A stretch of DNA of 64,000 nt from Bacteroidales bacterium H4 (GTDB lineage Bacteria > Bacteroidota > Bacteroidia > Bacteroidales > Muribaculaceae). The translations under genes were made by a program, and so were the position numbers. Under the pieces are notes generated by a model that saw only the letters and a list, made by a program, of their open reading frames with translations, had not been told where the DNA came from and searched no databases. The stretch is taken from positions 88,643 to 152,642 of the forward strand of contig DAAP01000027.1 of assembly GCA_001701165.1 (NCBI GenBank), given 5' to 3'. Positions 50,987 through 59,664 of the stretch are shown piece by piece (the stretch's first letter is position 1; every line of letters begins with the position of its first letter).

Positions 50987-53770
50987 ATGGCGAAAACAAA
51001 AATAAGCACCCTGGCAAAAGAACTCAACCTTGGGCTGAATACAGTTGTTGAGTTTCTAAACAAGAAGAACATAGTCGTCGATTCGAGTCCCAATACGCGA
51101 GTCGAGAAAGACATCGTTGACATTGTATTCAACGAATTCGACAAAGACCATAGCATCCGCAACCGCCTGCAACGCGAGGCTGCCGAAGCCGAAGCCGCGC
51201 GTCGCCGTGTCGCCGAAGAGGCTGCCGCACGTGCCGAGGCCGAAGCCAAGGCACAGGCCGCACAACGCGCCGCCGCCGAGGCTAAGGCCAAAGAAGAGGC
51301 CGAGACTAAGGCTCGTGCCGAAGCGGCCGCCGCCGCCAAAGCCAAAGAAGAAGCCGAGGCCAAAGCACGTGCCGAGGCCGAAGCCAAAGCACGCGCCGAA
51401 GCCGAAGCCAAGGCCGCCGCCGAAGCCAAAGCCAAAGCCGCCGCCGAGGCCGAAGCCAAAGCCGCCGCCGAAGCCAAAGAGGCAGACGAGGATGCCCGAG
51501 CCCCGGAGAAAGACGAAAACTTCATAGCCACCAATGTTCCTACGGTGGCCGGGCTCAACATCAAGGGCAAAATAGACCTTGAGGCACTCAATCTGTCCAC
51601 GCGCCCCAAGAAAAAAGGCAAGGGTGGGGGACAGAATGCCGGCGGACAAAATGCCGGCGGAAACCGCAAGAAACGCCGCCGCATAGAGCCGGGCAGCGAG
51701 AAAGTGGACGTCAATAAAACTCCGGGCACCAATCCGCCATCGGCTGCCGACCGTGACCGCAATCGCCAGGGTGGCGGTCAGGGACGCTCCGGAGGCAAAA
51801 ACGCCAAGAACAAAAACGCGGAACGCCCCGCCAAGCGTCCCGTGGCTCAATTGCATAATGATGTCAGCGACGAAGACGTATCCAAGCAAGTCAAGGAAAC
51901 GCTGGCACGCCTTACGGCCAAGGACAAAGGCCTCAAGAAAGGCGCCAAGTGGCGTAAGGAGAAACGCGAAGCCGCTGCCGAACGCGCCAGCGAAGCCGCT
52001 GCCGAGGCACGTGCCGAGAGCAAGATACTCAAGCTCACCGAATTTGTGACCGCCAACGACCTGGCCATAATGATGGATGTTCCCATCAACCAGGTCATCG
52101 CAACGTGTATGAACATCGGCGTGATGGTCTCCATCAACCAGCGCCTCGATGCCGAGACCATAAACATTGTGGCCGAGGAATTCGGGTTCAAGACCGAATA
52201 CGTCAGCGCCGAAGTGGCCGATGCCATACATCAGGAAGAGGACGCCGAAGAAGACCTCGTGCCGCGTCCCCCGATTGTTACGGTTATGGGCCATGTCGAC
52301 CACGGCAAGACCTCGCTGCTCGACTACATACGACAAGCCAATGTCATAGCGGGCGAGGCCGGCGGCATCACGCAGCATATAGGTGCATACAATGTCAAAC
52401 TTTCGGATGGCCGACACATCACATTCCTCGACACCCCCGGCCACGAGGCATTTACCGCCATGCGTGCTCGCGGAGCCAAGGTTACCGATATCTGTATCAT
52501 CATCGTTGCCGCAGACGACAATGTCATGCCGCAGACAGTCGAAGCCATCAACCACGCCAGCGCGGCGGGCGTACCCATAGTCTTCGCCATCAATAAGATA
52601 GACAAGCCGCACGCCAACCCCGAAAAAATCAAGGAAGAATTGGCCGGAATGAACTACCTCGTCGAAGACTGGGGTGGCAAATACCAGTCGCAAGACATCT
52701 CAGCCAAGAAAGGTACGGGCGTACCCGAATTGATGGAAAAAGTGCTTCTCGAGGCCGAGATGCTGGACCTTAAGGCCAACCCTAACCGCAAGGCCACGGG
52801 CAGCATCATCGAATCGTCCCTCGACAAAGGTCGCGGTTACGTAGCCACCGTATTGGTGCAGAACGGAACGCTTCGCGTAGGTGACATCATCCTGGCCGGC
52901 AACCACTTCGGCAGGGTCAAAGCAATGTTCAACGAGCGCAACCAGCGCATCAAGGAAGCCGGCCCCGCATGTCCGGCACTGATATTGGGTCTGAACGGCG
53001 CACCTACGGCCGGAGACATCTTCAACGTACTCGACACCGAACAGGAAGCTCGCGAAATAGCCTCCAAGCGCGAACAACTGCAGCGCGAACAAGGCCTCCG
53101 TACTACCAAGATACTTACCCTCGAGGATATCGGTCGTCGCCGTGCCATAGGCAACTTCCAGGAGCTTAATATCATCGTCAAAGGTGACGTTGACGGCTCC
53201 ATCGAGGCCCTCAGCGACTCGCTCATCAAGCTGTCCACCGAGGAAATCCAAGTCAATGTCCTTCATAAAGCTGTCGGCGAAATCTCCGAAAGCGATGTCA
53301 CTCTGGCCGCCGCCTCCGATGCTGTCATCATCGGCTTCCAGGTACGTCCTTCCATAGCTGCACGCCGAGCAGCCGAGCGCGAGGGCGTTGATATACGCCT
53401 TTACTCGGTCATCTATCAGGCCATCGAGGAGGTCAAAGACGCTATGGCCGGTATGCTTGCGCCCGAAATCAAAGAAGATATCATCGGCACGGCCGAGGTT
53501 CTCGAGACTTACCATATCAGCAAGGTCGGCACCATTGCCGGCGCAATGGTTCGCGAAGGCAAGCTGAAACGCGGCTGCAAAGTTCGTCTTATCCGTGACG
53601 GTATCGTCAAATATACCGGCGAACTTGGCTCGCTCAAACGCTTCAAGGATGACGTCAAAGAAGTGGTCGCAGGCTACGACTGCGGATGCTCCATTGCCGG
53701 ATACAACGACATCAAAGTGGGCGATATATTCGAAGGTTTCGAAGAAATTGAGGTCAATCGCAGCCTCTGA
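50987..53770 (+). CDS. infB: Translation initiation factor IF-2
   Basis: A 927-residue GTPase that places initiator tRNA on the 30S subunit. N-terminal IF2N region (STLAKELNLGLNTVVEFLNK) followed by a highly charged low-complexity stretch (about 60-165) of Ala/Glu/Lys repeats (AEAKARAEAEAKAAAEAKA) and a Gly-rich part. G-domain motifs: GHVDHGKT (near 434), DTPGHE, NKID and SAKKGTG. The C-terminal domains follow, ending EGFEEIEVNRSL. Length is increased by the repeats relative to many bacteria. Confidence 0.97.
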   Translation: MAKTKISTLAKELNLGLNTVVEFLNKKNIVVDSSPNTRVEKDIVDIVFNEFDKDHSIRNRLQREAAEAEAARRRVAEEAAARAEAEAKAQAAQRAAAEAKAKEEAETKARAEAAAAAKAKEEAEAKARAEAEAKARAEAEAKAAAEAKAKAAAEAEAKAAAEAKEADEDARAPEKDENFIATNVPTVAGLNIKGKIDLEALNLSTRPKKKGKGGGQNAGGQNAGGNRKKRRRIEPGSEKVDVNKTPGTNPPSAADRDRNRQGGGQGRSGGKNAKNKNAERPAKRPVAQLHNDVSDEDVSKQVKETLARLTAKDKGLKKGAKWRKEKREAAAERASEAAAEARAESKILKLTEFVTANDLAIMMDVPINQVIATCMNIGVMVSINQRLDAETINIVAEEFGFKTEYVSAEVADAIHQEEDAEEDLVPRPPIVTVMGHVDHGKTSLLDYIRQANVIAGEAGGITQHIGAYNVKLSDGRHITFLDTPGHEAFTAMRARGAKVTDICIIIVAADDNVMPQTVEAINHASAAGVPIVFAINKIDKPHANPEKIKEELAGMNYLVEDWGGKYQSQDISAKKGTGVPELMEKVLLEAEMLDLKANPNRKATGSIIESSLDKGRGYVATVLVQNGTLRVGDIILAGNHFGRVKAMFNERNQRIKEAGPACPALILGLNGAPTAGDIFNVLDTEQEAREIASKREQLQREQGLRTTKILTLEDIGRRRAIGNFQELNIIVKGDVDGSIEALSDSLIKLSTEEIQVNVLHKAVGEISESDVTLAAASDAVIIGFQVRPSIAARRAAEREGVDIRLYSVIYQAIEEVKDAMAGMLAPEIKEDIIGTAEVLETYHISKVGTIAGAMVREGKLKRGCKVRLIRDGIVKYTGELGSLKRFKDDVKEVVAGYDCGCSIAGYNDIKVGDIFEGFEEIEVNRSL

Positions 53771-53795
53771 GACATCGATTAACCATCTTATAGCA

Positions 53796-53843
53796 GCGAG
53801 CGGCGCCCCGTATGAGGCGCCGCTCGCTGTCGGTGAAGAGATT
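53796..53843. repeat. 48-bp repeat, copy 1 (hairpin after infB)
   Basis: A 48-bp sequence identical to copy 2 at 55541-55588. Its first 32 bp form a perfect 12-bp stem hairpin (GCGAGCGGCGCC, loop CCGTATGA, GGCGCCGCTCGC). It starts 25 bp after the infB stop and probably ends that transcript, although no T run follows. It marks the left border of the RhuM-Doc cassette. Confidence 0.85.
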
Positions 53844-53961
53844 CATCCCTATATCTGAATTCTTCAGGCATTTTCGCAACATTGCATTTGCCATTGGACT
53901 TTACAGGGGTCTAAACATCACCTAAGACCTCATAGTTAGCGGAATATCATAATATAATTTG

Positions 53962-53969
53962 TAATTTTG
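53962..53969 (+). promoter_or_regulatory. -7 element directly before the RhuM-like gene
   Basis: TAATTTTG ends five bases before the ATG at 53974. With initiation about seven bases after the element, the mRNA would have almost no leader. No TTTG at -33. Confidence 0.4.
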
Positions 53970-53973
53970 CAAT

Positions 53974-54996
53974 ATGAACGATCTTACTGTGTCAAATATC
54001 GAGCGACAAAATGTGTTGAACAATCGCTACGCCGTGGAAGTTCTTCAAGAGGACCTTGGTTTTACCGGGATGTTCTTTGAAGGGGAATATCGTTTCACTA
54101 AGAAAATGGTAGCCGATTTCTATGAAGTGGATGAGCGCACCATTGAGCGTCTTCTGGAAGAACACAGCGAAGAACTGAAGCATAACGGCTATGTTTTAAG
54201 TAAGGGCAAACAACTGAAAGAGTTTAAGTTGCAATTTGCTCCCGTCATAAATGTCGGGAGCAAAACCACCCGGCTTGGCTTGTTCAGCTTCCGAACTGTT
54301 TTGAATGTCGGTATGCTTTTAACCGAAAGCGAAGTAGCTAAAAAAGTTCGTGCACGTATCCTTGATATCGTGATTTCGACAATCAACAAGAGAGCCGGAG
54401 GCGGCACTAAATACATCAATACCCGAGACATTGATTTCGTTACGGCTGCAATTGAAGAAGACAACTATCGAAAGAATTTCACCGCCGCCGTCGGACGATG
54501 CGTTCAGGGACATAAAAATTATAAATATGCACAAATTACCGACCTTATTTACCAGGCTATATTCAAAGAAAAGGCCGGAGAATATCGTGCTATATTGCGG
54601 CTTGACAGAAGCGACAATGTACGTCGGACTTTTTACGCGGAAGTGCTTCGCTGCATTTCTTCATTTGAGAATGGCATCGGTTATGCAATCGAAGCAGAAT
54701 TCAAAGTGAGGAATGGAAAGCTATTGTCGCTGGAGCGCGTGAAAGAACTTATCTTAGAGCAGGAACAGTCGCCGGCCATGCAACCCTTCATATATGATGC
54801 ACGGACAAAGATGGCATCTCGCGATGTTGCCTTCCGCGATGTTTTCCACAATAACATCGCCGGATATCTTCGTGCCGTCACACCCGAGGAATTTGATCGT
54901 TTCATCGGAGAAAAATCAATTGATTTTGACGAGATAATGAATCTGCCGGAGAATCGGGAAGTTCTCAAACGCTTAAAGCAAGCCGAAGATGAGTGA
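53974..54996 (+). CDS. RhuM-like DNA-binding protein, partner of a Doc toxin
   Basis: A 340-residue protein of the RhuM/BRO-related virulence protein type. The N-terminal half has a winged-helix-like part (ADFYEVDERTIERLLEEHSEEL, VLSKGKQLKEFKL) and the RTVLNVGMLLTESEVAKKVRARILD segment; the central and C-terminal regions are helical (YIDTR-type YINTRDIDFVTAAI, AILRLDRSDNVRRTFYAEVLR). The stop overlaps the doc start by 8 bp, implying coupled translation. By analogy with phd-doc and other modules where a DNA-binding gene precedes the toxin, it may act as antitoxin and repressor, which is inference. It belongs to an AT-richer cassette flanked by 48-bp repeats. Confidence 0.75.
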   Translation: MNDLTVSNIERQNVLNNRYAVEVLQEDLGFTGMFFEGEYRFTKKMVADFYEVDERTIERLLEEHSEELKHNGYVLSKGKQLKEFKLQFAPVINVGSKTTRLGLFSFRTVLNVGMLLTESEVAKKVRARILDIVISTINKRAGGGTKYINTRDIDFVTAAIEEDNYRKNFTAAVGRCVQGHKNYKYAQITDLIYQAIFKEKAGEYRAILRLDRSDNVRRTFYAEVLRCISSFENGIGYAIEAEFKVRNGKLLSLERVKELILEQEQSPAMQPFIYDARTKMASRDVAFRDVFHNNIAGYLRAVTPEEFDRFIGEKSIDFDEIMNLPENREVLKRLKQAEDE

Positions 54997-55468
54997 AGAA
55001 TTGAAGTACATCACTTACGATGAGGCATTGGTGGTTTACAGCAAAACGGTAGCAGCCAGCGGCGGTGGTTTGCAGGGCGTCAAAGATGAGGGTGGCATAC
55101 GGAAAGTGCTTGACTTCGTGCAGAACGATTTGTATTATCCCACCTTTGCCGAAAAGCTGACCTATCTGGTCTTCGGTTTTTGCACAGGCCATTATTTCGA
55201 GGATTCCAACAAACGCGTTGCATTGACCCTCGACGTATGGTTTCTTGTGCACAACGGCTACTATTGGCATGCATACAACTTTATGCAGTGTATGGAGGCT
55301 ATTATCTATCATGTAGCAGCCGGACACATTGATAAAGACCTGCTTCTGCGCGTCATCAACTGCTATATGGCAAACGAGGATTATCCCGAAGACCTTAAAC
55401 TCGAACTCATTCACGCTATCGGTGACCAATCAGTGGAATTTGAAGAGTCCGACGATAATCGGCATTAA
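54989..55468 (+). CDS. Doc-type Fic-fold toxin
   Basis: A 159-residue death-on-curing protein. The Fic/Doc signature is HYFEDSNKR at residues 68-76, matching HxFx[DN]x[N]KR with His68, Asp72, Asn74, Lys75, Arg76. In Doc proteins this kinase site phosphorylates elongation factor Tu and stops translation; the Lys after Asn is the Doc-type replacement of the glycine of AMP-transferring Fic enzymes. The next residues ALTLDVWFLVHNGY fit the Doc fold. It overlaps the RhuM-like gene by 8 bp and is followed by repeat copy 2. Confidence 0.82.
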   Translation: MSEELKYITYDEALVVYSKTVAASGGGLQGVKDEGGIRKVLDFVQNDLYYPTFAEKLTYLVFGFCTGHYFEDSNKRVALTLDVWFLVHNGYYWHAYNFMQCMEAIIYHVAAGHIDKDLLLRVINCYMANEDYPEDLKLELIHAIGDQSVEFEESDDNRH

Positions 55469-55540
55469 CCTCGAAAAGATGCGAATCACGTCTGACGATA
55501 TAACGAAACTTATGCTTCCGGACCAAATGGACATTATAAC

Positions 55541-55588
55541 GCGAGCGGCGCCCCGTATGAGGCGCCGCTCGCTGTCGGTGAAGAGATT
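55541..55588. repeat. 48-bp repeat, copy 2 (hairpin after the anti-sigma-like gene)
   Basis: Exact copy of 53796-53843, 24 bp beyond the stop of the minus-strand gene at 55612, so it serves as that gene's terminator hairpin. Right border of the RhuM-Doc cassette (1745 bp from start of one copy to start of the other). Confidence 0.85.
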
Positions 55589-55611
55589 TATACTTTGAGA
55601 CGCTGCGAGCG

Positions 55612-56547
55612 TCAGATGGTCTCCGAAAGGGCCAGGAGAAGGCGAATGTCGCGCTTCAGTGTGTCATCGTCTTTGCTCGAGCTGTGGGCGGCGACTGACT
55701 TAAGGTCATTGAGAATTTCCTTGAACTTGTCGACCATACCGATGTGCAGATATTCCACGGCAAGGTCCTTGCCTGCAGCCAAAGCCCCGGATATATCGCC
55801 GGATTTCAGTGCTTCGTCGTAGGCTGCCTTGATGGCATCGAGACACTTGCAGGCTTCGCTCAGAGTGTCAGCATTGATGCAGATGCCGTATGCGGCGTAG
55901 TTCGGTTTGAACCGCTCGTAGATGTCGGCTGCGACGCTATTGCTTGATTCGAGGCTGTCGAGTTTGTCGTAATCGAGACTATATAATCGGGCCGAAGGCT
56001 TTAATGCCAAAAGGCGACTTTTTTGGATGTCTTGTCGGTGGCTATCGGGTCTGTCGGACAACCGAGTGTTTGATGATGCGTGCCGAGGTGACGCACTGCG
56101 TCGCGGTCCGATGATTTGTTCAAGTCGGTCAGGCGTCAGACACTTCATGGCGTACCCGAACTCCATATCGCTTTGACGTTGTTCTGCTAAGGCTCCCTTG
56201 ACGGTGTTTGCTACAAGCAGTACTTGCCTTTGCAGTTCTTTGTCGGCCTTGATATGGTTGAGAAATCGGCTTTCGGTTTCCGAGTCCATGTCCCCACGGA
56301 CGTATAGGTCTATAAGTGTTTCTTGCTCCTGCTCGGATAAGGGCTTGGCTTCGGCCACTTTGGCCATCGTGGCTGTTGCTTGGCTTGCCGCCTGTCGCTT
56401 TTCGGCAATCTCACGTTCTTCGCTCAGAATGTTGCAGAATTCCGGGTCTTTGAGCTGTCTCGTAAATTCAGCGATTTGGGCGCTGTTGAGACGTCCGTTG
56501 AGGTATTGTTGAATGAGTGCTCTCTTGTCCATATCTTCTGATTTCAT
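55612..56547 (-). CDS. Putative cytoplasmic anti-sigma or sigma-partner protein
   Basis: A 311-residue protein from MKSEDMDKRALIQQYLNGRLNSAQI (an ATG at 56532 is also possible), directly after the sigma factor gene (1 bp between stop and start). Two repeats of an anti-sigma-like pattern are seen: IQQYLNGRLNSAQIAEF..DPEF (about 11-35) and IDLYVRGDMDSETESRF..HIKADKEL (about 65-95). The rest has YGICINADTLSEACKCLDAIK and TPR-like helices. No transmembrane segment is found, unlike FecR-type anti-sigma factors. Function as sigma regulator is inferred from operon position and the repeats. Confidence 0.62.
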   Translation of the reverse strand: MKSEDMDKRALIQQYLNGRLNSAQIAEFTRQLKDPEFCNILSEEREIAEKRQAASQATATMAKVAEAKPLSEQEQETLIDLYVRGDMDSETESRFLNHIKADKELQRQVLLVANTVKGALAEQRQSDMEFGYAMKCLTPDRLEQIIGPRRSASPRHASSNTRLSDRPDSHRQDIQKSRLLALKPSARLYSLDYDKLDSLESSNSVAADIYERFKPNYAAYGICINADTLSEACKCLDAIKAAYDEALKSGDISGALAAGKDLAVEYLHIGMVDKFKEILNDLKSVAAHSSSKDDDTLKRDIRLLLALSETI

Positions 56548-56548
56548 A

Positions 56549-57175
56549 TCATAAGTCATAACCAAGCCTTGCTGCGTATTGTTTGACTTCCATTGTCAAC
56601 TGCTTCATACATTGCGCTTTGCGATTGCGAACCGTCACAGCGGCATTGTATCCCAGCAGCGTGGCTATAGTGTCCATACTCATATTGTCGTAGTAAAAAA
56701 AGCGTATAATCATGGCGCATTTCTCGGGCAAGTGGCTAATGGCCAAGTTGAGTGCATCGATTAATTCGGGGTCTTCGTATGGATTATCCGTGTTTTCGAT
56801 GCTTGAAATTTGGTCCATTAAGCGGTCGGTGCGGCTTTGGGTGTCATCGGGGGTTTCGTCAAACAAAGAGTCGAAGTCCAATGAAACTATGCGGCCGTCT
56901 TTGGGGGCGCGGTATATCTTATCGACCATATTTTTGCCAATCTTAAGCATATATGCTTCCCAGTTTGTATCGGGAGCTATACGGCTTTTTTGAAGGTTGT
57001 TGTAGATGGCAATAAATACGTCATTGTATATATCCATGGCTTCCGAGTGGCTCAGGAAGCTGTACTGTCTGCATAGGTAGTTGATGAATTTGGGCATAAA
57101 CGAATTGTACCGCTGTCTTACGACTTCGGCAAATGCCGCTTGTTGCCCTTCCGGGGAGAGTTTTTCGTTGTCCAT
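56549..57175 (-). CDS. ECF-type RNA polymerase sigma factor
   Basis: A 208-residue sigma-70 family factor from the ATG at 57175 (MDNEKLSPEGQQ); the frame further upstream would need a TTG that overlaps the promoter element. Region 2 is FINYLCRQYSFLSHSEAMDIYNDVF and WEAYMLKIGKNMVDKIYR; region 4 is ALNLAISHLPEKCAMIIRFFYYDNMS, then IATLLGYNAAVTVRNRKAQCMKQL. It directs transcription of an unknown regulon, with the partner protein encoded immediately downstream. Confidence 0.85.
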   Translation of the reverse strand: MDNEKLSPEGQQAAFAEVVRQRYNSFMPKFINYLCRQYSFLSHSEAMDIYNDVFIAIYNNLQKSRIAPDTNWEAYMLKIGKNMVDKIYRAPKDGRIVSLDFDSLFDETPDDTQSRTDRLMDQISSIENTDNPYEDPELIDALNLAISHLPEKCAMIIRFFYYDNMSMDTIATLLGYNAAVTVRNRKAQCMKQLTMEVKQYAARLGYDL

Positions 57176-57189
57176 GTCTGTACTGTTTG

Positions 57190-57198
57190 GCAAAGTTA
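57190..57198 (-). promoter_or_regulatory. -7 promoter element of the sigma factor operon
   Basis: TAACTTTGC on the minus strand, 15 bp before the sigma ATG at 57175; it decides against a start further upstream. Confidence 0.5.
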
Positions 57199-57303
57199 GT
57201 GGTTTTGGAGGAAATATCGTGTTCGAGATTGAAAAAATCGATGTGGAAAGAGAAGAATGAGAGGTAGTATTTTTTGCAGAGCGCAGTTATTATTCTCCGC
57301 AGA

Positions 57304-57744
57304 TTAGTGATTGCTGTCTTCGATGTCCGTAACAAAGTCGCGAGGTAGTACGATGTTGTCGATGCCGAAAGCCGCGCGGAACAGCGGAGCGATTTCGCAA
57401 GCTCTGAATCCGGCGATGCCGCAGCCTATGCGTGTCACCAAAAATGTCTGTTGTGGATGCTCCTTGGCGTATTCGATGAATTGGTCGACATAAGGCGCTA
57501 TTTTGTCCACACCGCCGTGCATGGTGGGAATGGCATAGCTTTGGCCCTGTATGCCGACGCCTTGTCCCATAATGGCGCCGAAATAGCGGACTGCCGCGCG
57601 GGCGGCACCACCGCCGTGCATCCCGGCCAAATTGCTGCCGAAGACGAAGATCTCATCGTGGTTGAGAGTCGTGATATGTTCGGGCGTGTATCGTCCTGCT
57701 GTGTACTGCCGAGGAGCGCTGTCGTTGTTGTTTGCGTTTGACAT
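57304..57744 (-). CDS. Macro-domain-like protein of the A1S_2505 phage-related type
   Basis: A 146-residue soluble protein. Features are ITTLNHDEIFVFGSNLAGMHGGGAARAA in segments (residues 24-52), GVGIQGQSYAIPTMHGG and VTRIGCGIAGFRACEIAPLF, a layout close to ADP-ribose-binding macro domains, with the DEIFVFGSN start typical of A1S_2505-like proteins. It may bind or process ADP-ribose or a nucleotide. No partner in the window is evident; an NrtR-like regulator gene lies 65 bp upstream on the same strand, which fits an NAD/ADP-ribose link. Confidence 0.78.
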   Translation of the reverse strand: MSNANNNDSAPRQYTAGRYTPEHITTLNHDEIFVFGSNLAGMHGGGAARAAVRYFGAIMGQGVGIQGQSYAIPTMHGGVDKIAPYVDQFIEYAKEHPQQTFLVTRIGCGIAGFRACEIAPLFRAAFGIDNIVLPRDFVTDIEDSNH

Positions 57745-57808
57745 TGTGCTGCTGTTTTAGTGGTTTATGGATTGTCGCTTGGCTGCGTTCCGGACAAGTG
57801 TCGGCGTT

Positions 57809-58507
57809 TTAGAATTCCATACGGAAGCCTTTGCTCTTCATCTTGTCGTAATTGTCTTTATTGAAGCGGTACTGTACCGGGATGCGCGATGCGGCGCCTT
57901 TGGGCCGTTCGACAGCAATGTCAAGTATGCCTAATTTAAGCATTTTGGAGGCAAAGTTGCGTCGGTCAAACTTGATGCCCAGAATACTTTCGTACAGGTC
58001 CTGAAGCTGCGGCATGGTGAATATTTCGGGTAGCAGCTCAAAGCCTATGGGCTCGAAGTGTATTTTTTCCTTGAGCTTGCGTAGCGCTACACTCAGTATG
58101 TGGTCGTGGTCGAAGGCCAAAGGGGGAACTTTGTCGATGCTGAACCATCGGGCGCAGCGGGCGTCATCGCCGCCCTGCACTTCGCTTTTCTTGACCAGTG
58201 CGAAGTATGCGATTGTGACTACGCGCTCGCGAGGATCGCGGTAAACATCGCTGAAGCTGCCGAATTGCTCAAGGTAGCACGAGGTCAGTCCGGTTTCTTC
58301 GCCCAACTCGCGCTCGGCACATTGGTCGGTGCTTTCGTCGATGCGCATAAAGCCGCCGGGAAAGGCCCAGCGACCCTTGTAAGGCTCAAGGCCGCGCTCT
58401 ATCAGCAGCAGCGACAGGCCCTCTTTGACATCGTAGCCGAAAACCACGCAGTCGGCCGTCACCGCCGGATGCGGATATTTATAGCAGTATTTGTTGTCTT
58501 GTTCCAT
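57809..58507 (-). CDS. NrtR-like regulator with Nudix domain
   Basis: A 232-residue protein from the ATG at 58507 (MEQDNKYCYKYPHPAVTADC). Residues 12-145 are a Nudix hydrolase domain with an intact Nudix box near 52-74: GFMRIDE, seven residues, then RELGEETGL. The C-terminal part (about 150-232) resembles the winged-helix DNA-binding domain of NrtR regulators (FTMPQLQDLYESILGIKFDRR, SKMLKLGILD). NrtR proteins control NAD metabolism genes in response to ADP-ribose; the target here is unknown. The -7 promoter element is TAATTTTGC at 58548-58540. Confidence 0.83.
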   Translation of the reverse strand: MEQDNKYCYKYPHPAVTADCVVFGYDVKEGLSLLLIERGLEPYKGRWAFPGGFMRIDESTDQCAERELGEETGLTSCYLEQFGSFSDVYRDPRERVVTIAYFALVKKSEVQGGDDARCARWFSIDKVPPLAFDHDHILSVALRKLKEKIHFEPIGFELLPEIFTMPQLQDLYESILGIKFDRRNFASKMLKLGILDIAVERPKGAASRIPVQYRFNKDNYDKMKSKGFRMEF

Positions 58508-58539
58508 TGTGGTGGATTTTGTGTTTGTGTTGTTTTGAC

Positions 58540-58548
58540 GCAAAATTA
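58540..58548 (-). promoter_or_regulatory. -7 promoter element of the NrtR-like gene
   Basis: TAATTTTGC on the minus strand, 33 bp before the ATG at 58507. Confidence 0.5.
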
Positions 58549-58692
58549 CTGCTTGCATCTGAAACCACCAAATTTTCTGAGTAAAAAATACGCATTATTT
58601 TCGGGGTAATTTGCTCTTGCTTTTATAAACTGCGTATTTTCAGTGTTTTAGGCTAAGATTTTTTTTGATGAGCAGAACTTTTTATTCGAGGG

Positions 58693-59511
58693 TTAAACGA
58701 TATTTCCTTCTTCGGAGGTTGCGAAGCCCACGGGGCGGCGCATGGACGACTCCGCCTTGACTTCGTTGGATTCGGTAGCGCCTCCGTTGTCTTCGGATTG
58801 CTCGCCTTCGGGCTTGCAGTTGTTATTTGTGTTTTCATCGGCGGTTGCGAAGCCTACGGGGCGGCGTGTATCGTTGTTTGTCCGACCGTTCGCGGACATC
58901 ATCGCAAGGTATGTTTCGTCCAAGATGCGGTGCGAGTGCAGAAGATTTTGCATGGCCATGCTCAAGAAAAGGTCAAGCCTTTTGATGCCTGAATGTAAAA
59001 CGAAATCCAGGTATGTCGAGATGCCGATGTTGTCGTCATCAAGTCGCTCGAATGTTAACTTTGTCAGGAATGCACAATTGGCATAATTGACGGCCATCAG
59101 CTTGGCCGAAAAATCGGGGTCGTTTTTATCCACCTGTCTCCAAGTGTAGTCCACGATGCGGACGCTGTTGCCATGAACATCAAAGAGTAGGTTTTCGCCC
59201 TGATAAGCGACAACTATTTTGCCGTCGCTCTTATGCGTTGTAGGTTGACATCCGAGGGCGGTCAGAGCTTCTTCCAAGAGGACGAGTGTCTCTTCAGTGT
59301 CGAGCGATGGCTCCGTATTGTTGGTTAACGCCGCGCGGCGCCTTACGTAACACCAAGCATGGACGGCCACGGCCACGATGCCGCAACCCGCACATAGATA
59401 CAGTTGGTAATCAATGCTTTGTCCATTGATGGCATTCACAAGCAGAATAACGAAAAAGAAAATGGTAAAAATGTAGAAATACTGATACGTGTTACGTAAA
59501 AACGAATTCAT
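58693..59511 (-). CDS. Membrane-anchored hypothetical protein with duplicated RRPVGFAT motif
   Basis: A 272-residue protein with two N-terminal membrane segments (about 10-29, YFYIFTIFFFVILLVNAI, and 37-55, YLCAGCGIVAVAVHAWCYV), followed by an RRRAA stop-transfer signal and a soluble part. Residues 70-205 resemble a YbjN/T3SS-chaperone-like alpha/beta fold (LEEALTALGCQP, LLFDVHGNSVRIVDYTW, LDFVLHSGIKRLDLFLSMAM). The disordered acidic tail has two copies of RRPVGFAT (near 221 and 260), one before ADEN and one before SEEG. Function unknown. Confidence 0.68.
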   Translation of the reverse strand: MNSFLRNTYQYFYIFTIFFFVILLVNAINGQSIDYQLYLCAGCGIVAVAVHAWCYVRRRAALTNNTEPSLDTEETLVLLEEALTALGCQPTTHKSDGKIVVAYQGENLLFDVHGNSVRIVDYTWRQVDKNDPDFSAKLMAVNYANCAFLTKLTFERLDDDNIGISTYLDFVLHSGIKRLDLFLSMAMQNLLHSHRILDETYLAMMSANGRTNNDTRRPVGFATADENTNNNCKPEGEQSEDNGGATESNEVKAESSMRRPVGFATSEEGNIV

Positions 59512-59664
59512 GAGGGTTGAGGCCTTTTGGATGATAACTATATATTATTTGGATAAGAATCGGAAGGAGACAACAGTGTCTACCTTCCGCATTTTAGAAA
59601 AACAAAAAGCATGCCAATTGGCGCGCACCATGTTCCGGTTGTCAAGTATGCGTCTGTCGAAACG

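Noticed and set aside
51370..51480. Short tandem repeat as CRISPR or satellite
   Set aside because: It encodes the in-frame Ala/Glu/Lys linker of IF-2. No CRISPR array or cas gene was seen anywhere in the window.
49972..51762. 596-codon minus-strand open frame rich in Ala/Ser
   Set aside because: Antisense to nusA and the start of infB; low-complexity translation with no family features.
51056..52693. 545-codon open frame on the minus strand rich in GFGFGLGGG repeats
   Set aside because: It is the antisense of the Ala/Glu/Lys repeats of infB; codon pattern of infB leaves this frame free of stops. infB homology settles the coding strand.
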